From Auriscalpium vulgare (Eukaryota > Basidiomycota > Agaricomycetes > Russulales > Auriscalpiaceae), in assembly GCA_019915015.1 (NCBI GenBank), contig JAHBBC010000017.1:186001-250000 (forward strand): 64,000 nucleotides of DNA, written 5' to 3'. Of the stretch, positions 45,216 through 55,424 are shown piece after piece. Position 1 is the first letter of the stretch, and each line of letters opens with the position of its first letter. Below the pieces are notes generated by a model. It made no database searches, was not told the DNA's origin, and was given only the letters and a program-made list of their open reading frames with translations. The position numbers and the translations under genes are program-made.

Positions 45216-46276
45216 TTAATCAAGCGACGCCAGCTGACGCCCGGAAAACACAGACAAATCACGCCTGCTGTTCACATGTGTCAATATCCGTGATCCAAAA
45301 GAACAGCGAGCTCGACTGACTTGGGCTCAATGACGTTCGGGGGCCCGTTAGGAGAGCTAGTGGTTCCGGGCCCGTCGGGAGAGCTGGTCGTTCCCTGACG
45401 CTTGCTGCTCACATATGTGTCAATATCCGCGCGAACCAAAATAACAGCGAGCTCGACTGACTTGGGCTCAATGACGTTCGGGGGCCCGTTGGGAGAGCTG
45501 GTGGTTCCGGGCCCGTCCGGAGAGCTGGTCGTTCCCTGACGCTTGCTGCTCACATATGTGTCAATATCCGCGCGAACCAAAATAACAGCGAGCTCGACTG
45601 ACTTGGGCTCAATGACGTTCGGGGGCCCGTTGGGAGAGCTGGTGGTTCCGGGCCCGTCGGGAGAGCTGGTGGTTCCCTGACGCTTGCTGCTCACATACGT
45701 GTCAATATCCGTGAACCAAAATAACAGCGAGCTCGACTGACTTGGGCTCAATGACGTTCGGGGGCCCGTTGGGAGAGCTGGTGGTTCCGGGCCCGTGCCA
45801 AGAGTTGGTGGTTCCGTCTCCCGGACCCTGACGCTTGCTGCTCACATATGTGTCAATATCCGCGCGAACCAAAATAACAGCGAGCTCGACAGACTTGGGT
45901 TCAATGACGTTCGGGGGCCCGTTGGGAGAGCTGGTGGTTCCGGGCCCGTCGGGAGAGCTGGTGGTTCCCTGACGCTTGCTGCTCACATACGTGTCAATAT
46001 CCGTGAACCAAAATAACAGCGAGCTCGACTGACTTGGGCTCAATGACGTTCGGGGGCCCGTTGGGAGAGCTGGTGGTTCCGGGCCCGTCGGGAGAGCTGG
46101 TGGTTCCCTGACGCTCGCTGCTCACATACGTGTCAATATCCGTGAACCAAAATAACAGCGAGCTCGACTGAGATAGATGCGGGCGGGGAGGATGGCCCGG
46201 GAACGCACCTCAGGGGAGCCGCGATGATAGGAAACGCGGCCGAGGTGACCAGGAGGATAACAGTGAGGAAGCGCAT
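45216..46276 (-). CDS. secreted repeat protein with Lys-Arg sites (KEP-like), copy 2
   Basis: Eight exons on the minus strand (46276-46209, 46117-46034, 45978-45895, 45837-45742, 45686-45603, 45545-45462, 45404-45321 and 45267-45216) join in frame to 211 residues. Exon 1 is a signal peptide (MRFLTVILLV ... FPIIAAPL) alike to copy 1. Six middle exons each encode one repeat: QGTTSSPDGPG, then TTSSPNGPPNVIEPN, then KR at the next exon start. The third is 12 nt longer and varied (QGPGDGTTNSWHGPG). The first has Glu-Arg instead of Lys-Arg. The last exon adds RRDLSVFSGRQLASLD. Expected Kex2 cleavage gives several copies of a 26-residue Cys- and Tyr-free peptide. Introns are 53-57 nt; those of 57 nt contain no in-frame stop, so retention could fuse neighbouring repeats. 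Confidence 0.82.
45321..46117 (-). repeat. exon-intron tandem array, six units
   Basis: Six units of an 84-nt exon (one of 96 nt) plus an intron of 55 or 57 nt give a period of about 139-141 bp and near-identity by eye. The intron variants differ by a cgcg/gt change (cgcgcgaacc versus cgtgaacc). They alternate along the array, which suggests duplication of pairs as well as single units. Confidence 0.88.
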
Positions 46277-46462
46277 CTTATGCAAGCGTCGAGGTTGAGT
46301 GTAAAAGAACAGCTTGTGATGAGCAGAGAATTATTGCACGTCAGAAGCGCATTCAGATGAAGACTGTGAAGACTTACCAACAACACGTAGCGACTCTTAG
46401 ATGAGATCCCGGGACTTTACTGATGGCCAGCAAAGTCTGAGGACTTCTCGACATCGACCGAG

Positions 46463-46472
46463 CCTTTTTATA
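46463..46472 (-). promoter_or_regulatory. TATA box of repeat-peptide gene 2
   Basis: Minus-strand TATAAAAAGG lies about 190 nt before the ATG at 46276, in a block shared with the first gene (cgaccgagcctttttata on the plus strand). Confidence 0.6.
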
Positions 46473-46789
46473 CGTAGAATGGTCGCGACACCGGAAGTCT
46501 GGACACGGCCCTCTCGTTGAACACGGTCGGACATGGAGACCGGGGGAGATTGTACTCCGACATAGAGTGCAATGACTCGAAAGGCGTACAACGATCAAGA
46601 ATTGCGACTCACATGCCTGTTCCGAGTCGAATGCCGAGAGTAAAAATAGAGAAGTGAGTAAAGCCGTTCGCCTACCAATTCCTGCCGCCGGGGAGGGGAG
46701 GAGATCGTGTTGAAATTTGGCACTTACCATGTCAGCGGAGCAAAGGCTACTAGTACTGGTACTGAAACCGGACGCTCACCGCCGTCGGG

Positions 46790-46945
46790 ACGACCGGCCG
46801 AGGCGGGCCGGCCATCGGCACGGCGGCTTCCGTCACGCGGTCACCGCCTCCTCAGACTCGCGCAGTCAGACACACTGTCGCAGTCGCTCTGCCGCACTGG
46901 CCAAAGGGTGCCGCCCTCCCATTCACCCCACAGCTGCCCGTGAAC
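46790..46945. repeat. duplicated upstream block, second copy
   Basis: Matches 40290-40450 in order of blocks. It marks the outer part of the duplicated segment carrying the repeat-peptide gene. Confidence 0.65.
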
Positions 46946-48253
46946 GGCGCTTGCATGCGGCCCCGAACGGCGTCCTGCGCGACTCCAGCGCGATCCAGCG
47001 GTCCAGAACTAGCACTGTTACTGGCGACACGCACGCGGCCCACACGGCCAGTTGCGACGCTGTGCAACTGGCGTGTGGGGTGGTAGGCTGGGCACGTAAG
47101 AATTAGAAAGCATGACGCGGTTGGTCGGGGAGGCATGCGAGGCCGAGCTGGCAAATGCAGGTGCGCACCACGCTAGTGCCCTGCTGGCACATGCCTCGCC
47201 CTCCAACATCCTGCAGCTATGAGCCGCCTGCGGGCTTTTTTCTCCTTCCGTTGGCGCGTTGCTGAGCTCCATCCCAGAAGAAAGCATGCCTTTCACTCTA
47301 ATCTAAAACACTCGCAGCACGGCGTCAGACACCAGTGCATCCGCGTCGCCCGATGATGCTAGAATTCAAACTTCACTGAAAGAGTTCGACGTGGGCTCTT
47401 TCCATGGTGCGCGGCCTTCTTCCCTGTGTCAGCATGTCTGGCAGATCACTGATTTGAATAGGTCTAGCATCCTGATCGAGGCATCAGGCCGGCTACGACG
47501 ACACATCACAGGCTCTTATGCGGCATAATTGCGCTCCTGCCATACACCGCGGGGAATGGGAACACGTACGCCCATATCTTCAAGCTCGCGAGCATCCTCG
47601 TGGGGGAGGGCCTCCTGACAACGACGGTTGCGCGTACTTATTGCCGGTTAGTGGACAAAAAAACCGCACAGTGAGCGACGCTGCTTCGGAGCGCTTGCTC
47701 TTCATAGGGCTATATCTGTGTCAGCGGAGACGGTACTGATCGCAGCAGCTGCCCGGTGTATCGCATGCTACGCTCATACGCTGACGCTGTGACATTGCGT
47801 TCGCAGGGTGTGCCCTTCGGCGTAAAATGGAGGCCACGATTGCGGTAACATACGCTTTGTTGCCATCTTGGTTCGTTAGGGAAATAAAGAAGGTTACTTT
47901 GATGCTCATTGATTCGTTGATGACCGCAGCTTGACCGACTCTGTCCCAGCGTTCTCCCTCACCTCACATGCATCCGTCAACCTCGTCGCCTCTGCTAGAC
48001 ATGTACCGTGCGTCGCCCCCGAAAACATATTACACTCAGTCCGGTCGCCACGTCTTGCTCGACGTATCGGCGAGGTGTGTGCAGCGTTCGGCGCTGTCTG
48101 CGTGTGTTCTGTGCCTGACGAGGGCGCTGTTGGTGGCACAGCCGCCGACAGACAAGAATAGCTTCGAGATGGATGCATCGCAGAACAATACATGTCAACT
48201 TCCTGTCAAGAGGTATATCAGGCAGCTCATAGGGGCGATGCATTCTACCCACC
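46946..48253. other. intergenic, no gene recognised
   Basis: Only short frames are seen. The last 60 bases (aggcagctcataggggcgatgc...) resemble the DNA before family T copy 3 (51150-51185) and are its promoter-proximal flank. Confidence 0.4.
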
Positions 48254-49931
48254 ATGCCCCTTCTCCATTACCTGGTACATGCGCTGGTCGCTCAACGCGT
48301 GGGTGGCTCTCCCGTTTCCAAACTCACTGTCCCCGCCAACTCCACCGATACTACCCTGGCCGCCGCCTCAGCGTCCGCAGCGTCCGGCTGCCGGGACATC
48401 GACTCCTGCAGGACTCTCTCGAACATCGTGCTCAGCTCCCTGGCCACCATCTTCGCATGCGTTTGGACCGCTGTCCACCGGAACATCGCACGACCCTCCC
48501 GTGACCGGCGCTCGCGCATCCTGAATATCGTGGACATGATGAAGGTCATTGTCGTGACGCTGCTCGTCCCGGAGTGGGTTTTTGCGTGGGCGGCTCGCCA
48601 GTTCCTGGTTGCGCGTCTGGTTGCCCAAAATTTGGAGGACGTCCGGGGAGATGCACAGGGCGCATGGATGAAGAAGAGAGGGTTGGCATCGTGGCCAGGT
48701 AATTCAACGGCCGCCTCACCGAGCAAAAAGGAAAACCTGACTGGTAGGTGTTCTGATACAGAATATGTCGTATCACTGATTCCTACACCCCGATACTTGT
48801 TGTAGAGGTACCATCGGGTGCGTTACGGTTTCATGTCTTAGATGCGAATGTCGCTTGACAGCCGTGGACAGTGTCTGGAGAAGACGCAGTGCACCTCCTG
48901 TCCGCCTCTCAGCCGTCGCGAAAAGACGGGGCCGACCTTTTGTCCGACAGTGACTGGGACGAGGTTGATCGCTTGGACGCCAGTACGTTCGGCACCGTCT
49001 ATGGTGATTTACAGCGTGCTCACCAACGCGCATCACAGAGTGGACGGCCCGGCACGGGTTTTTCATCATCATGGGGGGATTCCATTTCTACGAGAAGGGA
49101 AAACCAAAGCACCCGCTGGACCCAGACAACGTCATTACTCTCCTGCGAGATGGAGAGCTCATCCTGCCGACGGAAGATGAGATCCAAGCACTCGGGCATT
49201 CCGACTCTCTGTCCAAGGGCCTCGCCGTCCTCCAGACCATGTGGTTCATCGTGCAGTGCATTGCGCGACGAGCGGAAGGCCTTCCGATCACGCAGCTGGA
49301 GCTCATGACGCTCGCGTATACGAGCGTCACGGTCGCAATGTACGCAGCGTGGTGGAGCAAGCCGCTCAACGTTGGTTTCCCTATCCGCTTCGATGGGAAG
49401 CTCTCTGGCGGACATGCGGGAAAGTCCAAGACGCGCATGAAGCACTATGTGAGAGTGGCCATGGGATACCAAGACGGTGAAGTCGATATTCGATCATTAT
49501 CTCACGTCCCAGCATTCTATGGTGGGGACTGGACAGACGACCAAGCGACTAGTGCCTCCATCACTTCTATATTCACTATGCTTGTTTTTGGTGCGATTCA
49601 CTGTATCGCCTGGCATAATATCTTCCCTTCGCACGCAGAGGCCGCTGTGTGGCGTGTATCTTCCGTGACCATTACAGCCTTACCAGGATTGTTTTGCCTT
49701 GCTTTACTGCTAGCGTGGGCTCTCGATTCTGCTCCTGATGGGTGGCATATTGTCAAGGCTGCTCTTAAAGTCTGTGGCGCGGTGATAGTAGCTATGCCAC
49801 TGCCGTTTGCTGCGGTCTATGTTCTTACTCGACTTGCCCTTTTTATACTGGCCTTTTCTACACTTCGGGCCCTGCCCGCTGCGGCGTACCGATCTGTCCA
49901 ATGGACTCACTTCATCCCTCACTTGACGTAG
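48254..49931 (+). CDS. multi-pass membrane protein, family T copy 2
   Basis: Exons 48254-48743, 48806-48817, 48872-48982 and 49039-49931 join to 501 residues. The 12-nt second exon (encoding part of EVPSV) is inferred because it restores the frame and matches the uninterrupted KVPSE of copy 3. An N-terminal signal-like segment (MPLLHYLVHALVA), about six membrane segments, a DWDEVDRLDAKWTARHGFF junction, DSLSKGLAVLQTMWFIVQCIARRAEGLPITQLELMTLAYTS-type core, and C-terminal WTHFIPHL match copies 1 and 3. Function is unknown. It is the nearest neighbour of repeat-peptide gene 2, divergent from it. Confidence 0.82.
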
Positions 49932-50199
49932 GCCGTTTGATACCAGCACTCTTGACTTCGTGTTTTGACACATATCAATTTGCGCATACCTCGGTACTCT
50001 ATCTTATCATCACTGTCCCATGAAATTTGATCATCCTCGTATTTGCGAACAACTACTGGTAATACCGGTGCAGGTAGAAGACGCTTTGGTACAGATACGC
50101 GCGGGGATACGCCTGTGACGCGGCGGTGCGGTGCTGAGACTGGCATACATAAGTGCCAGGCCCATTTCTCCATGAGCGTTGCTGTCTGTGCGCTGATTA

Positions 50200-50606
50200 C
50201 GAAAGGGCTTGAATGCGAAATGATGGAGGGCAGCGTGAAGTCGGGCACGGAGTCGAGTGCCATTTGAGAGCGTGATCGTGAGCTTCAAGTGCGTGACGAG
50301 ACGGCCGTGTTGCCCCGAGTCGGCAGACAGCTGCTTGTAGCTTTCGATGATGAACGTGGCGACAGTTGCGGATGATAGACCGATCTTCAAGATTGGACGA
50401 ACGAGAGAAGCCCGGTCGGCTGAGGTGAATGGACGTACGAATACGATTTCGCCATCTGCGTCGCCTTTCGAGCTCTCCGGAGCGACTTGGGACTGGACTA
50501 GTTGAGGTAAGTCGTCCACAGAGAGACAATCAAGATCATGCTGCACGGATATCGACTGTCTTCGCACCTTTGCTCCGATTCGTCCCTTGGTTGCAATAGA
50601 AGTCAA
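50200..50606 (-). pseudogene. fragment resembling a DUF6535-type membrane protein
   Basis: The minus-strand frame contains PQLVQSQVAPESSKGD, then ASLVRPILKIGLSSATVATF, then IIESYKQLSADSG. The last part (ATFIIESYKQLSADSG) is the signature at the end of the first membrane segment in DUF6535 proteins, a family common in Agaricomycetes. The rest of that protein (further membrane segments) is not found downstream, and the frame soon becomes Arg-rich. It is best read as a truncated remnant between two family T genes. Confidence 0.45.
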
Positions 50607-51185
50607 AAGTATGACGGAAGCAGTTGATCACAAACCGCGTAACGCCTCTGGTGCGACATTTCTCGAGGTCATGCTGCATGATTTTGGTCGCGATTGAACC
50701 AACCGAGGCTGGGGTCATATACACGCACGCCCATCAAACCTGCAGGCAGAGTGCAAGTTGAAGGCTGCATAGTATTGACGTCGGAGGAGGCTTGAATCCG
50801 TCATGATACAAATGGTGGGATGGTAACCGGTCGATGCAGCACTACTGACGATCAATCGTTTGCGAGGGGTGCGCGGACTCGAAAGGTGACGTACGTGTTC
50901 TTGTTAGTCCGCGACGCCGCGGTGACTAGGTGGATTGTGCGATACATTAGCGCACGGAGCAGAGCAGGATCTCACTTCACGGTGAGCTGGCAATGGCGCG
51001 TACTGTCGATCAGTCGTCGAGACTCGACTGCGGATGGGAAGGGATGCCGGGAGCCGGCGGGAGGGCCGGGGGTGCCGAGGTGCACAGCTTTTTGCAAGAT
51101 CCAACGGCGATTGCGCACTACAAGCCCCGTAGAGATGATCGATGATCAGGCAGCCTACGGTGGCGATGCACCCTACTTACCCGCC

Positions 51186-52784
51186 ATGCTCCTTCTCTCT
51201 TACCTGACCCACACCCTGGTCGCTCACTTCGCGGGTGGCTCTCCCGTTTCCACCCTCACCAGCACCGTCCCCGCCAACTCCACCGATACTACCATGGCCG
51301 CCGCCGAGTCAGCGTCCGGCTGCCGGGACATCGACTCCTGCAGGACACTCTCGAACATCCTGCTCAGTTCCCTAGCCACTATCTTCGCATGCGTTTGGAC
51401 TGCTGTCCACCGGAACGTTGCACGGCCCTCCCGTGACCGGCGCTCGCGCATCCTGAACATTGTGGACATGGTGAAGGTCATTGTCGTGACGCTGCTCGTC
51501 CCGGAGTGGGTCCTCGCGTGGGCGGCTCGCCAGTACCTGGTCGCGCGTCTGGTCGCCCAAAAACTGGAGGACGTACGGGGAGATGCGCAGGGCGCATGGA
51601 TGGAGAAGAGAGGGTTGGCGTCGTGGCCAGGTGATTCGAAGGTCGCCTCACCGAGCAAAAAGGCAAAGGTGCCATCCGAGGGTGCGTTGTGGCTTAAGTC
51701 TACCGTTTAGATGCGAATCTCGCTTGACAGCCGTGGGCAGAAGACGAAGTGCATCTCCTGTTAGCCGCTCAGCCGTCGCGGAAAGATGAGGCCGACCTTT
51801 TGTCCGACAGTGACTGGGACGAAGTTGATCGCTTGGACGCCAGTAAGTTCGGCACCGTCTATGGTGATTTACAGCAAGCGCTCACCAACGCACATCCCAG
51901 AGTGGACGACCCGGCACGGGTTCTTTATTATCATGGGGGGATTCCATTTCTACGAGAAGGGAAAACCAAAGCACCCGCTAGACTCAGACAACGTCATCAC
52001 TCTCCTGCGAGACGGAGAGCTCATCCTGCCGACGGAAGATGAGATCCAAGCACTCGGGCATGCCGACTCACTATCCAAGGGCCTCGCCGTGCTCCAGACC
52101 ATGTGGTTCATCGTGCAGTGCATTGCGCGACGAGCGGAAGGCCTCCCGATCACGCAGCTGGAGATCATGACGCTCGCGTATACGAGCATCACGGTCGCAA
52201 TGTACGCAGCGTGGTGGAGCAAGCCGCTCAACGTTGGTATCCCCATCCGCTTCGATGGGAAGCTCTCTGGCGGACATACGGGAGTAGTGGCAACGCGCAT
52301 GAGACACTTTGCGAAAGTGGTCATGGGAGCCCAAGACGATGAAGTCAATATGCGATCAGTCTCGCACGTCCCAGCATTCTATGGTGGGGACTGGACAGAT
52401 GACCAATTCGTTAATGCCGGTGGCATTTCTATCTCGGCCATGCTGATTTTCGGTGCGATTCACTGTATTGCCTGGAATTATATCTTCCCTTCGCACGCAG
52501 AGGCCACTGCGTGGCGTGTATCTTCCGTGACAATCACAGCCTTGCCAGGATTGTTTTTCCTTATATTCTTGCCACTACTGTTTGCTTTCAATTATGCTCC
52601 TGATAGCTGGCATCACAAGGCTATAGGTCGCGCCCTGTTGTCAGCTATGCCGCTGCCATTTTCTATAGTCTATGTTCTTACTCGGCTTGTCCTTTTTGTA
52701 CTGGCTTTTTCTACACTTCGAGCCCTGCCCACTGCGGCGTACCAATCTGTCCAATGGACCCACTTCATCCCTCACTTGACGTAG
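51186..52784 (+). CDS. multi-pass membrane protein, family T copy 3
   Basis: Exons 51186-51681, 51741-51842 and 51901-52784 join to 493 residues. It is the closest relative of copy 2: both share RNVARPSRDRRSRILNIVDM-like and LVPEWV.AWAARQ..VARLVAQ blocks and GMNPLL-free, DWDEVDRLDAKWT junctions. The segment after the junction (RHGFFIIMGGFHFYEKGKPK) is nearly identical to copy 2, whereas the last two membrane segments differ more (FLIFLPLLFAFNYAPDSW). The ATG at 51186 is preferred over an upstream frame that has no signal-like start. No break is seen. Unknown function; plasma-membrane or endomembrane protein by its segments. Confidence 0.84.
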
Positions 52785-53235
52785 CGGCCTAAGCTGTTTT
52801 GTAGCAGCACCGTGGTCTTCTCTGTATTTCACATCTACGTATCCCTCGCTCCTTTACTCGAGTATACTATCATCGCATCGTCAGACATATCATCATGAAG
52901 GAGCATCCGGACTCATTTGCCGGTAAGTGAAATTCTCCGAAACTCCCTTTACATAATGGCAGCGGGCGTCAGCTACATTCATTTAGGTTTGACTCTCAAG
53001 GTCACCACGCGCGAAGACAGGAACCTAACGCTCGCAGCGTACACTGGATTCTCGGAGTATGGCTGGACTACAGTGACGCCGGACAGCGCGCGCCTCCACC
53101 GGCGGAACCGATATATACACCTTCGCACCTTCGCGGCCTCGCTGCACTCTCATGCATTTATCTGAGCGTCCTAGGCCTGTGGCCATCGGGAATGTCAAGC
53201 GCGTGAAATCTTCCGACCTCGACGCGTCCTCTGCC

Positions 53236-55424
53236 TCAATTACGCCAACCCGCCTTCAGCTCCTCGTCTCGCGCTTTCGTCTCCTCTACCCTTTCTCTCA
53301 TGCCAATCTTCACCCTGAAGCACACCACCACAGCGCTTTCCGGGTCCTTCCACTTCTGCTCGTTGCTTGCCCCCGTCCGAATCGACGACGCATTCAGCGT
53401 GGGGTTCGCGTTGTGCACACGAAACATGCGCAGGGACGACCAGTTCGAGTAGTACTGCACAGGTCCAAAGCCGAAGTGCGCTTTGTTCTGGATGTGCATC
53501 CTGCGGGCAGCTGTCAGAGCGGCGGCTCCGAGACGACACGGTAGAGAGACGCACCCCACAAGCGAATTGACGGCCACCGCACCCGGAGCAGGGATATGGT
53601 AGACGCGACCGAGGCGTGCGGCCTCCTTGAATCTCGCGCTGTTTAGCCGGAGGTAGCGCTCCGTCCAATCGTCGAGGCGAGAGAGGCGGGTGCCGCGCCG
53701 AAATGCGCGAGCGATGAGGCCGAGCGAGGTATACGGGGCGAGGGGCGAAGGACCTTCCTCCAATGGTGTCCCCAAGGACAGATCCTCCACTGCTAAGTCT
53801 TGAAGACCACGCGGACGTTTATCTTCTGAATCGGTAGAGGATGAAGCAGCGGGCTGTGGCTTGTCTGCCCACGCGGGCCATGCAGGGGCGCCCTCCGCGA
53901 TCTCGTACAGACTTTCCGAGAACCACGCGCCGCGCTCTGCACCAACGAGCGCATCATTGCTGCGCTTGCCATGCAGAGGGATGTTTGGTATTTGCACGCA
54001 GTTCCCAGCGACGTGCGGGTGGCGATGGAGCAGGGGCGGCGATATTCCCGCCGGCGGCTGACGGAGGCGCGCCTGCGTGTGGGGTGTCAGCCAAGATGAA
54101 CGTCCGCGATGGGCAGTGACTCTGAGACAGACGTACATTCATGACGTGCAGGATGGTGTGTATTGGCGGCTCGCCTGAGCAGCGATTCTGCAGCGTCACG
54201 AGGTACGCGATGAGCGCATCGTGGCGTGTCACCTTCTCTTGATCCAATTTTCCAGCCCCGACTGGTTCGTCGCGCACGGCCGCCTTTGCGCGCTCCCACA
54301 GAGCTTCGATCGTCACACTTTCAAAGTGCAGCGCAACGACCTCCGTCCGGGCGGACTCCTCACGGACTCCCTGGATGAACCTTTCGAACGGATGGCTGCG
54401 TAGCACGTGTGGTGATGTGCCGCGGACGAGCGCTTCGTGTGCCGGGCTGAGCGGGTCATGCGGGAGCAGAGGAAAAAAGCGACTCTGAAAAAGCGGTATG
54501 GGAGGTGAGTCCGAGACAGCTAGTGGTGTGAAATTACTCGTTGTACACCGGGTGTACAGATATACAGAACGCACTTGGACCAGGACGACGTGTATAGTCG
54601 ACCCCGCGGAAGGCGCCAAGGGCGGCCTCGATATATGAAGCAGAGAGCGCGTGCATGAAGAGGGCGAAGGTAGTTTCGTCGCCTTTGTGTCCAACGTAAG
54701 TCAAATTTGAGGAAACATCGGGTGATGAGATGCGCACCCAAAACATGACTCAACGAGACACCAATAACAGTTCGCCCGTCGCCCATGTGTGTCAGCACGA
54801 AGCTGCACAAGTACGCTTCGGGCTGTCCATTCATGGCAGCTACTACGTCGACCTCATCAACGTAAGGTGTGATGTGCGTGGGCGGCTGGACGACATGGGC
54901 TGCAACTGGCGGATCCTCATGGAGCGCTAGGCCAGCTGCGGAGGGTGGGTGGGGGAGGACATGGTACGATGGGGAGGACGCAACGTGTACGGGGACGGGG
55001 CTGTTGCAAAGGGCAATCTGCGGCGAGCGGAAGAAAGGCGTAATCAAAGCTGCGGAGAAGATAGAGGGCATGAGCGGGTGGACGTACCTGCCATTCGTCG
55101 CCATTCCTTTTCAGGCGGCCAGCTATGGTGGGAAAGTTTTGAAGAGTGCGAGAAAGCGCGGCGCAGAAGTGCACTGCGTCCAGCGCGCCCGCGACAACAT
55201 ACAATGAAGTGACCTAGCCACGCAGCAGGGTATCCGTGTGAGTGGGATGATGCGAGAGGAAAGCTGCTACGCACAGCATATTGCAGAACAAGATCGTTTC
55301 CGTCGACGAGTTCTAGGGTTTCTTGTCCGGCCAGAGCAGTTGGGATCTCCGGACGAACAGATAATGTCTTATGCCGGACAGGCTGTTGAGGAGTATGTGA
55401 CTTGTCGAGGTTGGGCGTCTGCAT
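53236..55424 (-). CDS. HXXXD (BAHD-like) acyltransferase, copy 3
   Basis: Seven exons on the minus strand (55424-55275, 55213-55088, 55017-54738, 54682-54575, 54519-54137, 54072-53555 and 53500-53236) join to 609 residues, with the same phases as copies 1 and 2. HVLGD (183-187) is again assembled across the exon 3/4 junction in GVSLSHVLGDETTFALFMHALS. HFGFG follows near residue 530. The intron after exon 4 is essential: without it the frame meets a stop after HPVYNE. The N-terminus is diverged (MQTPNLDKSH). No repeat-peptide gene lies beside this copy. Confidence 0.85.

Noticed and set aside
45281..46043. Reading the repeat array of peptide gene 2 as uninterrupted coding sequence (repeats containing VELAVILVRADIDTYVSS)
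   Set aside because: Only the 57-nt introns stay open; the 55-nt ones break the frame, and the homologous introns of gene 1 contain stops. Consistent gt...gtgagcag ends and the in-frame spliced product with signal peptide and terminal stop favour introns.
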